This document shows positions 51,610 to 61,052 of a DNA stretch of 64,000 bases, piece by piece (position 1 is the stretch's first letter; every line of letters starts with the position of its first letter). A program made the translations under genes and the position numbers. This DNA comes from JBMHDW01 sp049889175 (lineage in GTDB: Bacteria; Pseudomonadota; Gammaproteobacteria; Comchoanobacterales; Comchoanobacteraceae), in the NCBI GenBank assembly GCA_049889175.1, contig JBMHDW010000002.1:62001-126000 (forward strand). Reading direction: 5' to 3'. Below the pieces are notes generated by a model that had not been told where the DNA came from, made no database searches, and saw nothing but the letters and a program-made list of their open reading frames with translations.

Positions 51610-53715
51610 ATGAGTATAAATAAATCCGTAATTTGTTCACTTGCAGCAACATTAATCGCATCATCTGTAATGGCTAACAGCCATATCATACGTTCGATTG
51701 ATTTTGATGGTGATGATGTTTTTGATAAGATAAGACCAAAATTTTTAAATGCTTATCAACTTGAAGAAGGCGATGTTTTTTCAAGCAATAACCTTAATAG
51801 GTTCTCAGCTGACTATCAAAGATATTATGTTAATCATGGTTATCCAACGGCATCAATAGCTTGCGATCATCAATTAATTGATCATAGTGTTGCGATTCAG
51901 TGTCATTTGAAAGCAGGTGATAAAATTGAAACCAAAAAAGTTGTCTTTGAAGGCAATCACTTTTTTAGTGATTTTGAGTTAAGTCGGGTTGCCCCGCTTC
52001 AATCATCCGGATTACTTAGTTTTCTTTTTGGAACAAAACCTTTTTCAAAAGCGTTGTTAGATGAGAGCGTGCGGTCAATAATGCAGCTTTATTATGATTA
52101 TGGTTTTGATAAGGCTGAGATTAAAGCGATGGTTACTGGTGACAAAAGAAAAACAGTGGTTTTTTCAATCGTTGAAAATGAGCGTGCTCGTCTTAAATCT
52201 CTAACAGTTCAGCAGCAGAATGAATTACCAGAAGGTTTAAATAGCGATAAAATTTTATCTTGGTTTTCAGTGTCTGGTAATGATTTAATTAATATGGGCG
52301 AATTTAGAAAATCTTTGAATCAACTAAATAAACGTATTATGGCTGAAGGATATGATAATTTAGAGTTTCAGTATGACTTTTTGCCATTAACAAAAGCATT
52401 GATTTTAAAACCTCAGTTTTATAGAGCACTACCGATAAAATCATTGCGTTTTATAAGTAGTCAGGATGGATTGCCGCCAACAACACAATTAAGCCTTTTG
52501 TCACAAATTGCACAGCTTAAAGAAGGAGAATTATTTTCATTGAAACAATTAAGACAAACAGAACGCAGATTAAGAAGTTTATCTTATATTAGAGGGGTAT
52601 CATCACGATTTGATGAGAACCAATCAGATGAGAGTTATGATGTTACTTTCATGTTCAGTGAAGTTGATGAAGGCAGTTTAAACCTTGGGGTGGGTTACAG
52701 TATAGGTGCAGAACAACCTCAGCTAAATTTTGGTATCGATAAGTCAAACTTTTTAGGATCCGGACAAGATCTTCGCTTTAATGCTGCCTTATCACAAGAT
52801 ACTCAATCAGTTAGTTTAAGGCATGTTAAGCCGTTTGTTTTTGGTGATGATATTGTTCAGACGTTATCCCTTGATTACCATAAACTAGACTCTAGACATG
52901 TTAAGGAAAATAATTATAATCTAGATAAGAGAGGCGTTTCAGCAGACTATCTTTTCCGGCTAGACGATGATTGGTACTATTCACTTGGGCTTTCATGGTA
53001 TGATAATAGTATAACATTAGGATCATATACTGGTGGTGGCACTGACCCTAGGATAGATCGCATTCAAAACGGATTGGGTGGTAATAATGCCGGTCAGGCA
53101 GATTTTCAGGAATATGCCATAACATTTGGTGCAAAGTTTAATACGCTTGATCAAACTTACCAACCAACGGAAGGTATGTTATGGGCTCCTTCATATGTTC
53201 AGGCGTTTGATGTTAATGATCAATCAATTAATTATTTTAGATTAGAATCTCAGTTTGATTTTTACAAGTCATTCGACTGGCAGCAGACAATGTTAACCAT
53301 GCACGCAAAAACAGTCCTTGGATATGGTGACTTAGATGGTGGTAGCTTGGATGTTATACATAGTTTTAAAGCAGGTGGGCCGAATTCACTCCGTGGTTTT
53401 TATCCAGGAAGTATTGATGATAATGAACGAGGTGATGTGACTGTGGGTGGTGATTATTTATGGACGCAACATATTGATCTAAGTACAGATGTTAAGTCAT
53501 TAGGTGGACGTGTTGCTGTTTATGCTGACGCCGGTTTAACAACACAAAACGTCAGTCGATTGACAGATTCAGCGTGGATTAGAAAGTCAGTGGGCGTTGA
53601 GTATCAGTATACTAATTCACCTATTGGTCCTATTACTATTGGCTTTGGTTATCCCATTAACCCTAGAGATGAAGACAAACTACAAAAATTTTATTTTAAG
53701 TTTGGAAAAATATAG
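51610..53715 (+). CDS. bamA: Outer-membrane assembly factor BamA
   Basis: Central Omp85 protein that inserts beta-barrels into the outer membrane. The ATG at 51610, 6 bases after AAGGAG, gives 701 residues starting with a signal peptide ending ASSVMA. The periplasmic part (about 25-355) divides into about four POTRA domains near 25-103, 104-191, 192-273 and 274-355; E. coli BamA has five. The barrel runs from LNLGVGYSIGAEQ to the C-terminal Phe-containing strand (KFYFKFGKI). The usual VRGF loop is read as LRGFYPGSI. It follows cdsA and precedes skp as in E. coli, but without rseP between. Confidence 0.9.
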   Translation: MSINKSVICSLAATLIASSVMANSHIIRSIDFDGDDVFDKIRPKFLNAYQLEEGDVFSSNNLNRFSADYQRYYVNHGYPTASIACDHQLIDHSVAIQCHLKAGDKIETKKVVFEGNHFFSDFELSRVAPLQSSGLLSFLFGTKPFSKALLDESVRSIMQLYYDYGFDKAEIKAMVTGDKRKTVVFSIVENERARLKSLTVQQQNELPEGLNSDKILSWFSVSGNDLINMGEFRKSLNQLNKRIMAEGYDNLEFQYDFLPLTKALILKPQFYRALPIKSLRFISSQDGLPPTTQLSLLSQIAQLKEGELFSLKQLRQTERRLRSLSYIRGVSSRFDENQSDESYDVTFMFSEVDEGSLNLGVGYSIGAEQPQLNFGIDKSNFLGSGQDLRFNAALSQDTQSVSLRHVKPFVFGDDIVQTLSLDYHKLDSRHVKENNYNLDKRGVSADYLFRLDDDWYYSLGLSWYDNSITLGSYTGGGTDPRIDRIQNGLGGNNAGQADFQEYAITFGAKFNTLDQTYQPTEGMLWAPSYVQAFDVNDQSINYFRLESQFDFYKSFDWQQTMLTMHAKTVLGYGDLDGGSLDVIHSFKAGGPNSLRGFYPGSIDDNERGDVTVGGDYLWTQHIDLSTDVKSLGGRVAVYADAGLTTQNVSRLTDSAWIRKSVGVEYQYTNSPIGPITIGFGYPINPRDEDKLQKFYFKFGKI

Positions 53716-53781
53716 TTTAGTACTTGTGGGAGTCTGTGACCACATGCTAGGATAAATAACACTTAAACGAAAGAGGACTAT

Positions 53782-54297
53782 ATGCGTTTTAATAAAATAA
53801 TTTCTTCTGCTATCTTATCTGGTGCTTTACTGGTGTCTGGAACAGCCCAGGCTGATGAGAAAGCCAATCAATTTGCTTTGATAGATATCAATAAGGTTGC
53901 CCAAGCGATTACTGCTTCTCCAAGCTTTAAAAGCCAAGAAGACTCGTTATCTGCTGAGTGGAAAAAGATATCTGATGCCCGTGCTGATTTACAAAAAAGA
54001 GCAACTTCATTTTCTAAGCTAACTGACGAGCAAAGAAAAACAAAGGAAAACATTGCTAAAGCTGAAGCATTACAGAAAGATAATCAGGCACAGCTTGAAC
54101 TTGAGAAGTCATTCCAAGATAAGTATTTTCAACAGAAAGAAGCAAGCATGAAAAAGATGACTGACGATGTTCGCGCTAAAGTCAGTGCATTTGCGAAAAA
54201 GCAAGGCTTCAAAATGGTCTTTAATGCTGGTCAAGTATGGTATCCTGGTTCAGCTAAAGATATCACACAAGATATTATTAAACAGTTCAACAGTTAA
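53782..54297 (+). CDS. skp: Periplasmic chaperone Skp (OmpH)
   Basis: Trimeric periplasmic chaperone that holds unfolded outer-membrane proteins for BamA. The 171-residue protein has a signal peptide (LLVSGTAQA) and a Lys/Gln/Asp-rich helical arm region with the OmpH pattern FALIDINKVAQAI at the mature N-terminus. GFKMVFNAGQVWYPGS near the C-terminus matches the family's closing strand. It sits directly after bamA, the standard position; lpxD, which normally follows, is absent. Confidence 0.9.
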   Translation: MRFNKIISSAILSGALLVSGTAQADEKANQFALIDINKVAQAITASPSFKSQEDSLSAEWKKISDARADLQKRATSFSKLTDEQRKTKENIAKAEALQKDNQAQLELEKSFQDKYFQQKEASMKKMTDDVRAKVSAFAKKQGFKMVFNAGQVWYPGSAKDITQDIIKQFNS

Positions 54298-54316
54298 TTG
54301 CTTTTGGGCTATTTAA

Positions 54317-54341
54317 AGAAAGGGGGGGGGACCCCCTTTCT
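54317..54341 (+). terminator. G9-containing hairpin between skp and fabZ
   Basis: AGAAAGGGGG (54317-54326) pairs perfectly with CCCCCTTTCT (54332-54341) around a GGGGA loop; the G tract is nine long. No T run follows, so it could be an mRNA-stabilising or attenuating hairpin instead of a full terminator. It ends six bases before the first fabZ ATG. Confidence 0.5.
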
Positions 54342-54347
54342 CATTGA

Positions 54348-54812
54348 ATGAGTGTTAACAGTTTTATTATGACATACAATCTTAAAGATCTAATCCCTCA
54401 CCGGGAACCTTTTTTACATATTAACCGTATTATCTCTTTAACTGAGAACGATTGTGTAACTGAAAAGGATATTGACCCTAAAGACCCAATATTTAAAGGG
54501 CATTTTCCTGATAATCCTGTCTACCCTGGGGTTCTTTCACTAGAGGCTATGGGGCAAGCTTCGGGTTGTTTGTTATCACATATGCTAGGTGATAAAACTC
54601 ATTTTCTCTTTGCGTCAAGTACAGGCAATCGATTTTTCCAACCTATTTTGCCTAACGTAGGCACATTAACTGTTAAAGCAACTCTCAAGAAAAAGAGAGG
54701 CTTATTTTACTGGTTTACATGCTCAGTATCTCAAGGCGATCAAGTATTCACTTCATGTGAAATTTGTTTGGTTTTGGCTAAGAAGCATGAGTCATTATCG
54801 CATTCTCTTTAA
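54348..54812 (+). CDS. fabZ: 3-hydroxyacyl-ACP dehydratase
   Basis: Dehydrates 3-hydroxyacyl-ACP in fatty acid synthesis, competing with lipid A synthesis for the same substrate. The 154-residue protein (or 147 from the ATG at 54369) has LIPHREPFLHINRI, the catalytic His in GHFPDNPVYPGVLSLEAMGQ (with Glu in the same segment), and the hot-dog strands to the end. No clear ribosome site precedes either ATG. In E. coli the order is lpxD-fabZ-lpxA-lpxB; here both lpxD and lpxA are missing. Confidence 0.94.
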   Translation: MSVNSFIMTYNLKDLIPHREPFLHINRIISLTENDCVTEKDIDPKDPIFKGHFPDNPVYPGVLSLEAMGQASGCLLSHMLGDKTHFLFASSTGNRFFQPILPNVGTLTVKATLKKKRGLFYWFTCSVSQGDQVFTSCEICLVLAKKHESLSHSL

Positions 54813-54818
54813 TTCATA

Positions 54819-55964
54819 ATGTCAAAAAAGTTGAATATTATGGTGTCTGCCGGAGAGTGCTCAGGAGACCTTCGAGCTGCAGAATGTATTCAATTATGGA
54901 CAGTGTTAGGCGATGTTTCTTTTTTTGGGATGGGCGGGCCTGCTATGAGGTTGGCAGGCTGTGATATACATATCCCTATCGATGAGCACTCTTCGTTTGG
55001 CTTTTTTGAGGTTGTCATCGACTTGCCTCGTTTATACGTTAAATTATTTAAATTAAAGTCATTATTAAAGACACATCAACCAGATTGTTTGGTCTGTGTG
55101 GATTTTCAAGCCTTTAATCTCAAGTTAGCTCGAGCAGCAAAGTCTATGGGAATTCCTGTGCTGTTTTATGTAGGTCCGCAAATCTGGGCATCTCGACCTC
55201 ATCGAGCTAAGAAATATGCCAATGTTGTTGACCATTTAGCTGTTTTATTTCCATTTGAGCCTACTTTATACAAGCGCTTGCCTGTGAAGGTATCTTACGT
55301 GGGTCACCCATTGGTTTCGGCTATTCAAAAAATACCTCATATGACTGCAGCAAGAAGCTTCTTTCAGTTCAAAAACAATGCTACTTATCTTGGTTTATTC
55401 CCTGGGAGTAGAGCCTCTGAGATTAAACGACTATTACCTGTCATGCTAGATGCAGTCAATTTATTACAGAATCATACTAACAATCTATATATAGTTTTAT
55501 CTTTGGCAGAACATTTTCCTGATGATTATTTTCGGCCTTATCTGGCAGATTTTCCTAATATTAAAGTTATCAAAGGTCAATCTCAAATGCTAATGCAAGC
55601 ATGTGATGTGTTACTTATATCATCTGGTACTGCAACACTTGAGGCAGGCCTACTAAATAAACCAATGGTTGTTACATACAGGCTAAATGCCTTAAGTGAA
55701 TGGCTGGCTAAAAAGTTGTTATTAACACCTTATGTTGCTTTGCCAAATGTGTTATTAAATCGCTGTGTTGTACCTGAGTTAATTGGTAAGAAATGTTATC
55801 CACTTGCTTTAAAAAATGCATTGATGCCATTGTTAACTTCAGAAAAAACACGTCAAGACATGGTGCAAGAGCTTAGTCAACTCAATATGATTCTAGGTCA
55901 AGAAAGCAAGCCTGCTTCGATGGTTAATGTATTAAAAGAAGTTTTAAATCAAAATAGGGATTAG
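54819..55964 (+). CDS. lpxB: Lipid-A-disaccharide synthase
   Basis: Joins UDP-diacylglucosamine and lipid X to form the lipid A disaccharide. The 381-residue protein (382 in E. coli) has VSAGECSGDLRAA near the N-terminus, FGMGGPAMRLAGC, FVGPQIWASRPHR-like segment (VGPQIWASRPHRAKK), PGSRASEIKRLLPVM and SGTATLEAGLLNKPMVV. All the usual motifs are kept, so an active enzyme is expected. It lies 6 bases after fabZ and overlaps the end of the minus-strand HAD gene. Confidence 0.95.
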   Translation: MSKKLNIMVSAGECSGDLRAAECIQLWTVLGDVSFFGMGGPAMRLAGCDIHIPIDEHSSFGFFEVVIDLPRLYVKLFKLKSLLKTHQPDCLVCVDFQAFNLKLARAAKSMGIPVLFYVGPQIWASRPHRAKKYANVVDHLAVLFPFEPTLYKRLPVKVSYVGHPLVSAIQKIPHMTAARSFFQFKNNATYLGLFPGSRASEIKRLLPVMLDAVNLLQNHTNNLYIVLSLAEHFPDDYFRPYLADFPNIKVIKGQSQMLMQACDVLLISSGTATLEAGLLNKPMVVTYRLNALSEWLAKKLLLTPYVALPNVLLNRCVVPELIGKKCYPLALKNALMPLLTSEKTRQDMVQELSQLNMILGQESKPASMVNVLKEVLNQNRD

Positions 55965-56585
55965 TGCTTTGAGTTGATTGATGTGATTCATAATAACCGG
56001 ACGCTGACCATAGCCATAGTCAGCCCAAATGAAATCACAGTCTAATTGTTCAGCAAAGCGATAATCTACCATAGTGTCACCAATGACTGCACGAATGGGA
56101 AATTCTTGTAAATCACAAGGTAATAGATTTTTAAATTTTTCTGCACACGGTTTGAAGGGCGCGCCAAACATTGTTCCCAATACAGCAGAAAACCAATTTG
56201 AAATCTGGTAATGCTCAATAATGGGAATTAATGATTTTTGATTTCTATTGGATGCAATGATCAGTGTGTAATGCTGCTTTAAGGTCTCAAGTGTGAATAA
56301 TGCATCCTGATACCATTCTCCTAAATGAATTAGATCATTCAAATGAATAGTAAGATAATGATCAGCCATTAATTTGTGTTCTTGAGTTGTATTTTCTGGG
56401 CATAGATGTTTAAGAGTTGTGGCTAAGTCATAACCTTTCTGATACAGTTGTAACAATCGTTCTGAACTGGGTTTGGGGTGGCTAAAATGGCATAGCGTTT
56501 TTTGAAAACTACTAATGACAGCTGGTTGACTGTCAAACAAAGTGCCATCAAAGTCAAAAATCAGTAAGGGTTTGGTTGTATTCAT
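55944..56585 (-). CDS. HAD-family phosphatase (phosphoglycolate phosphatase-like)
   Basis: Haloacid-dehalogenase hydrolase similar to Gph. The ATG at 56585 is chosen because the longer frame to 56624 would overlap rnhB; it gives 213 residues. Motifs: catalytic DFDGTLFDSQ near residue 9, motif II IIASNRN, motif III Lys in the GAPFKP region, and motif IV VIGDTMVDYRFAEQ. The cap domain is the small helical type. It interrupts lpxB and rnhB on the opposite strand, overlapping lpxB by 21 bases. Substrate is unproven. Confidence 0.82.
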   Translation of the reverse strand: MNTTKPLLIFDFDGTLFDSQPAVISSFQKTLCHFSHPKPSSERLLQLYQKGYDLATTLKHLCPENTTQEHKLMADHYLTIHLNDLIHLGEWYQDALFTLETLKQHYTLIIASNRNQKSLIPIIEHYQISNWFSAVLGTMFGAPFKPCAEKFKNLLPCDLQEFPIRAVIGDTMVDYRFAEQLDCDFIWADYGYGQRPVIMNHINQLKALIPILI

Positions 56586-56594
56586 AAGGGTATC

Positions 56595-57191
56595 ATGACA
56601 GAAGTATTCACAGAAACCAAGCAATGTTTGTTGGGTGTTGATGAGGTGGGCCGTGGGCCATTAGCAGGTCCAGTTGTGGCGGCTGCAGTTATTTTACCAG
56701 CTGAGCATGCTCTTAACTTAACAGATTCAAAGCAATTATCTGAACGAAAAAGAGAGGCATTAGTTAGTTTGATTCAGCAAGAAGCTGTTGCCTATGCTAT
56801 TGGTGAAGCTTCAGTTGCTGAAATTGAATCACTTAATATACTGCAGGCCAGTTTACTGGCAATGAGAAGGGCCATTTTAGCCATCAAAGAACCTTTTGAC
56901 GAGGTTTGGGTGGATGGTATTCACGCTCCTGATTGCGATTATCCGGTGACAACAATTATTAAAGGTGATGCTAAAGTACCTGCTATATCTGCTGCATCTA
57001 TCTTAGCTAAGGTCTACCGTGATCAATTAATGATTCAAACACATCAACAATATCCTCAATATGGTTTTGATCGACATAAAGGGTATGGCACAAAACAACA
57101 TATGGATGCTTTGAAACAATTTGGACCTTGTGCATTACACCGTAAAACTTTTGCGCCAATAAGTAAATTTATTGAAGGTAATCATGACTGA
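56595..57191 (+). CDS. rnhB: Ribonuclease HII
   Basis: Removes RNA primers and misincorporated ribonucleotides from DNA. The 198-residue protein has LLGVDEVGRGPLAGPVVAAA with the catalytic Asp-Glu pair, DSKQLSE, VWVDGIH, and the ending segment SILAKVYRDQLM and HKGYGTKQHM. It overlaps dnaE by 8 bases, so they are co-transcribed, as is usual in this lineage. Confidence 0.96.
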   Translation: MTEVFTETKQCLLGVDEVGRGPLAGPVVAAAVILPAEHALNLTDSKQLSERKREALVSLIQQEAVAYAIGEASVAEIESLNILQASLLAMRRAILAIKEPFDEVWVDGIHAPDCDYPVTTIIKGDAKVPAISAASILAKVYRDQLMIQTHQQYPQYGFDRHKGYGTKQHMDALKQFGPCALHRKTFAPISKFIEGNHD

Positions 57192-60100
57192 TTTTGTGCA
57201 CTTACACGTCCATACTGAATATGCTATCCAAGATAGTATTTTGCGTATTGATGGTATGATACAAAAGGTCAAAGAGGACCAGCAAAAAGCCATTGCCATC
57301 ACTGATTTGTGTAATACATATGCTTGGATTAAATGTTATAAGAAAGCGATTAGTCAAGGTGTTAAACCTATTTTAGGTTGTGAGTTTTGGGTCAAACATC
57401 AGCAATGGACTTATCGAATTATTTTATTGTGTCGTAACATGTCAGGCTATTTATCATTGCTGAAAATAATCAGCCGATGCTATCAGGATGAATCACGAGA
57501 AGACACACCTTGGCTAGATGTATCTTGGTTAAATACTGCAGATCTTAATGACTGTATTGTGATCAGCCCAGGCCTTTATGGGTGGTTAGGATTGCCACAA
57601 GAGGATCATATAAAAGCAGCCTCCTTTTGGCATAATATAGCACCCCGTGCTTGCTATTTGGGCGTTCATTCATTTGGTCATCATGATTTAGAGACACAGC
57701 TTACTTGGGCATCACATTGCGCGAAACAAACATCAATGCCTGTGGTAGCATTAAACGCCGTTTGCTTCTTATCACCTGATCAGTTTGAAGCACATGAAGC
57801 TAGAGTGTGTATTGTACATGGAGATGAGTTAGGTGATGAGCGCCGAGAAAAAAATTATTTCCCCGAGCAGTATTTGGCCACACAAGAAGATATGAAGAAG
57901 CGATTTGGTTCTTGGCCAGCATTACTTAAAAATAGTGTTGATATTGCAAAAAAATGTAATTTAGTGATGGACTTCTCTCAAACCTTTTTGCCTGAAATAA
58001 CCCCAGAAAAAGGCCAGTCTTTAAGTGTATACTTCAAACAGCATGCACATGCATGTATGCAGCAAAAATTAGGTAAAATATCTGAAGAAAAACAATACCA
58101 AGATCGGCTTAATGAAGAGATTGATATTATCACTAAGATGGGCTTTATAAGTTACTTTTTGATCGTTGCCGATTTTATTCAGTGGGCTAAAGATCATCAT
58201 ATTCCAGTTGGTCCAGGGCGTGGCTCTGGTGCAGGTTCATTGGTAGCATATGTATTAAGTATTACTGAATTAGATCCTCTTGCTTATGACTTGCTTTTTG
58301 AGCGTTTTCTAAATCCTGAGCGGGTTTCTATGCCTGACTTTGATATCGATTTTTGTATGATTTCCCGTGACAAGGTGATTGATTACGTTGCTGATCGCTA
58401 TGGTAGAAATTGTGTATCTCAGATTATTACTTACGGTACTATGGCTGCAAAGGCTGTTGTTCGTGATGTTGGGCGCACATTAGGTCATCCATATGGTTTT
58501 GTGGATAAAATTGCAAAGCTGATTCCTTTTGAAGTGGGTATGACATTAACCAAAGCAATGGTTGATGAGCCCTTATTACTGGAGCGATACCAGCGTGAGC
58601 CAGATGTTAAAAAATTAATCGACCTTGCAAAACAACTAGAAGGTGTCGTCCGAAATGTTGGTCGACATGCGGGTGGAGTGGTGATAGCGCCCCAACCATT
58701 AACTCATTTTGCACCTTTATACTGTGAAGCCGACGGAAGTAATTTGGTGACACAATATGATAAAGATGATATCGAAACAATCGGGTTAGTTAAATTTGAT
58801 TTTTTAGGTCTAAGAACTTTAACCATTATTGATTGGGCTATTGAAATTGTAGCTCGGGTATATCAAGATGACGTTGATATTGATGCTATTTCTCTTAAAG
58901 ATCAGGCGAGTTACACCTTAATCCAAGTCGCAAAAACGGAAGGTGTTTTTCAGCTTGAATCACGAGGAATGAAGGAGCTCATAAAACGTTTAAAACCAGA
59001 TTGTTTTGAAGATCTTGTGGCACTGGTTGCGCTTTTTCGTCCAGGGCCATTGCAATCAGGCATGGTTGATGATTTTGTTGATAGAAAACATGGTCGTGCT
59101 AAAGTAACGTATTTACATCCAGCTTTAGCACCCATTTTACAAACCACGTATGGTGTGATTTTATACCAAGAGCAAGTTATGAAAATTGCGCAAGATCTTG
59201 CGGGCTACACACTGGGTGAAGCTGATTTGCTCCGTCGTGCCATGGGTAAGAAAAAACCCGAGGAAATGCAAAAGCAGCGTACTATCTTTATGCAAGGAGC
59301 CAAGAAAAATAATGTTGATGAAAACATTGCTGCGAATATATTTGATTTGATGGAGAAGTTTGCAGGATATGGTTTTAACAAGTCTCATTCAGCTGCTTAT
59401 GCTTTAATTTCTTATCAAACTGCTTGGATAAAGGCAAAATATCCAGCTGCGTTTATGGCAGCACTGATGACCTCTGACATGGATGTAACTGATAAATTAT
59501 GGATTGCCATTCAGGCAGCTAAATCAGAAGGTTTAGTGATATTGCCTCCTTGTGTCAATCAGAGTGACTATGCCTTTGATGTCATGCCTGATAGTTATGC
59601 CATACGGTATGGGTTGGGAGCTATTAAAGGGGTCGGAAAACAATGGGTTGAAGCCATGGTTCATGAGAGGAGGAATGGCTCATTCAGAGACTTATTGGAT
59701 TTTTGTACTCGACTTGCTGAAACCAAGATGAACCGACGTATTTGTGAGGCGCTTATAAGTGCGGGCGCTTGTGATGATTTTGGTGTTGATCGAGGTATCA
59801 TGATGGCATCCATTGATTCAGTATTAGCCAGACGTGATCAAATGGTTCAGCAGCGACAAAAAGGGCAGCAAGATTTATTTGCAACCGCTACACAAGAGCA
59901 GTACCATTTGGGGCATTGTGATTACGCTGATGTGCCGCCATGGTCTGCCGTTAAGCGCTGTCAGTATGAATTTCAAGCATTGGGTGGTTACTTAAGTCAA
60001 CACCCTGCCGATGTTTACCGTCAAGAAGCCCAACACATGCGGTTACCAACAATGAGGGCAATCACATCAAAAACATCTGGGCGTATTAAGTGCTCAGGCA

Positions 60101-60576
60101 TGATTGAGTCAGTTTTATTAAGAACTCAAAAAAGTGGAAAACGTTTTATTGTGCTGACATTAGTAGATGGTTCAGGGAGTATCAATGCAACCTTACTAGG
60201 AGATAGGGTAAGCCTTTATCAACCTATCTTAGAGGCGCAAAAGATGGTTTATATTGAAGGAGAAGTAAAGCCGGATCATTTTACAGGAAGTGTTCGTATT
60301 TTGGTTGATCATGTGATTTCATGGGAGGCATTAAGAGCAACTTGGCAACAATGTTTAAAACTATCATTTAAAGATGGTGCTACGTTTAAACAGGATGCCA
60401 TTACGCTTAAGTCTATTTTGATGCAGTACCCAGGTGATGTTGCAGTTGAACTTCACTATGGTCAAGGTCAACAGAGGCAACGAATTGCAGTTGACTTAAA
60501 AGTTGCTTTATGTGATGCTTTGTATCAAGCTTTGGATCAAATAATAACACTTTCTCGAGAAGTTACCACTCAATAA
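57184..60576 (+). CDS. dnaE: DNA polymerase III alpha subunit
   Basis: Catalytic subunit of the replicative polymerase. The ATG at 57184 overlaps rnhB by 8 bases and gives 1130 residues (1160 in E. coli). An N-terminal PHP domain begins FVHLHVHTEYAIQDS. The polymerase core has GPGRGSGAGSLVAY and the catalytic PDFDIDF at 384-390. Further motifs are VVRNVGRHAGGVVI and GYGFNKSHSAAYALI in the fingers. The tail has an OB-fold region (SGRIKCSGMIES onwards). accA, next in E. coli, is not here. Confidence 0.97.
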   Translation: MTDFVHLHVHTEYAIQDSILRIDGMIQKVKEDQQKAIAITDLCNTYAWIKCYKKAISQGVKPILGCEFWVKHQQWTYRIILLCRNMSGYLSLLKIISRCYQDESREDTPWLDVSWLNTADLNDCIVISPGLYGWLGLPQEDHIKAASFWHNIAPRACYLGVHSFGHHDLETQLTWASHCAKQTSMPVVALNAVCFLSPDQFEAHEARVCIVHGDELGDERREKNYFPEQYLATQEDMKKRFGSWPALLKNSVDIAKKCNLVMDFSQTFLPEITPEKGQSLSVYFKQHAHACMQQKLGKISEEKQYQDRLNEEIDIITKMGFISYFLIVADFIQWAKDHHIPVGPGRGSGAGSLVAYVLSITELDPLAYDLLFERFLNPERVSMPDFDIDFCMISRDKVIDYVADRYGRNCVSQIITYGTMAAKAVVRDVGRTLGHPYGFVDKIAKLIPFEVGMTLTKAMVDEPLLLERYQREPDVKKLIDLAKQLEGVVRNVGRHAGGVVIAPQPLTHFAPLYCEADGSNLVTQYDKDDIETIGLVKFDFLGLRTLTIIDWAIEIVARVYQDDVDIDAISLKDQASYTLIQVAKTEGVFQLESRGMKELIKRLKPDCFEDLVALVALFRPGPLQSGMVDDFVDRKHGRAKVTYLHPALAPILQTTYGVILYQEQVMKIAQDLAGYTLGEADLLRRAMGKKKPEEMQKQRTIFMQGAKKNNVDENIAANIFDLMEKFAGYGFNKSHSAAYALISYQTAWIKAKYPAAFMAALMTSDMDVTDKLWIAIQAAKSEGLVILPPCVNQSDYAFDVMPDSYAIRYGLGAIKGVGKQWVEAMVHERRNGSFRDLLDFCTRLAETKMNRRICEALISAGACDDFGVDRGIMMASIDSVLARRDQMVQQRQKGQQDLFATATQEQYHLGHCDYADVPPWSAVKRCQYEFQALGGYLSQHPADVYRQEAQHMRLPTMRAITSKTSGRIKCSGMIESVLLRTQKSGKRFIVLTLVDGSGSINATLLGDRVSLYQPILEAQKMVYIEGEVKPDHFTGSVRILVDHVISWEALRATWQQCLKLSFKDGATFKQDAITLKSILMQYPGDVAVELHYGQGQQRQRIAVDLKVALCDALYQALDQIITLSREVTTQ

Positions 60577-60590
60577 CAATAGGAATCGAT

Positions 60591-61052
60591 ATGCCGCAAA
60601 AGTTTGATGTAATAAAAAATATTACTTTTATGATGCCCATTATGTGTTCATTTCTGATGGTTGCCTATCATCTTGGTGAGTTTAATGATACTGTTTTTTG
60701 TTGCGGTGTTGGTTTGATTGCTATGACTGCGGGAGGAGGGAATATGTTATTTTCTGCATTTGAATCTATTGTTGGTGATAAGTCGGTTTCCACGATAGCA
60801 CAATCGTGTTTCAATCACATTAAGGTTGCGTTGACACCTCTGTTTGGTGTAATTCAGCAACTGGCCTCATCTTTAAGGGATGATCCTGATGTTGAGCATT
60901 ACCGTAAAGAAAGTTTAATGACAGGCGTGAGCGCAGCTGAAATATCAACAGATACAAAGAGACAGGGTTGTTTTGATAGAATAGCTTCTTGTTTAAGAGA
61001 AGACTATGCAATTGAGGATGATGGCAAACGACCTAAACATGGTTGGTTTTAG
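60591..61052 (+). CDS. Unknown small protein with an N-terminal membrane hairpin
   Basis: Not recognised. The 153-residue protein has two hydrophobic segments at about 10-27 and 35-54 separated by a short acidic turn, then a charged tail with Cys residues (QSCFNHIK, RQGCFDRIASC). It starts 15 bases after dnaE with a weak upstream AGGAA and may be co-transcribed. The topology, paired membrane segments plus cytosolic tail, is shared with other orphans in this window. The end overlaps the convergent ung by 4 bases. Confidence 0.65.
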   Translation: MPQKFDVIKNITFMMPIMCSFLMVAYHLGEFNDTVFCCGVGLIAMTAGGGNMLFSAFESIVGDKSVSTIAQSCFNHIKVALTPLFGVIQQLASSLRDDPDVEHYRKESLMTGVSAAEISTDTKRQGCFDRIASCLREDYAIEDDGKRPKHGWF

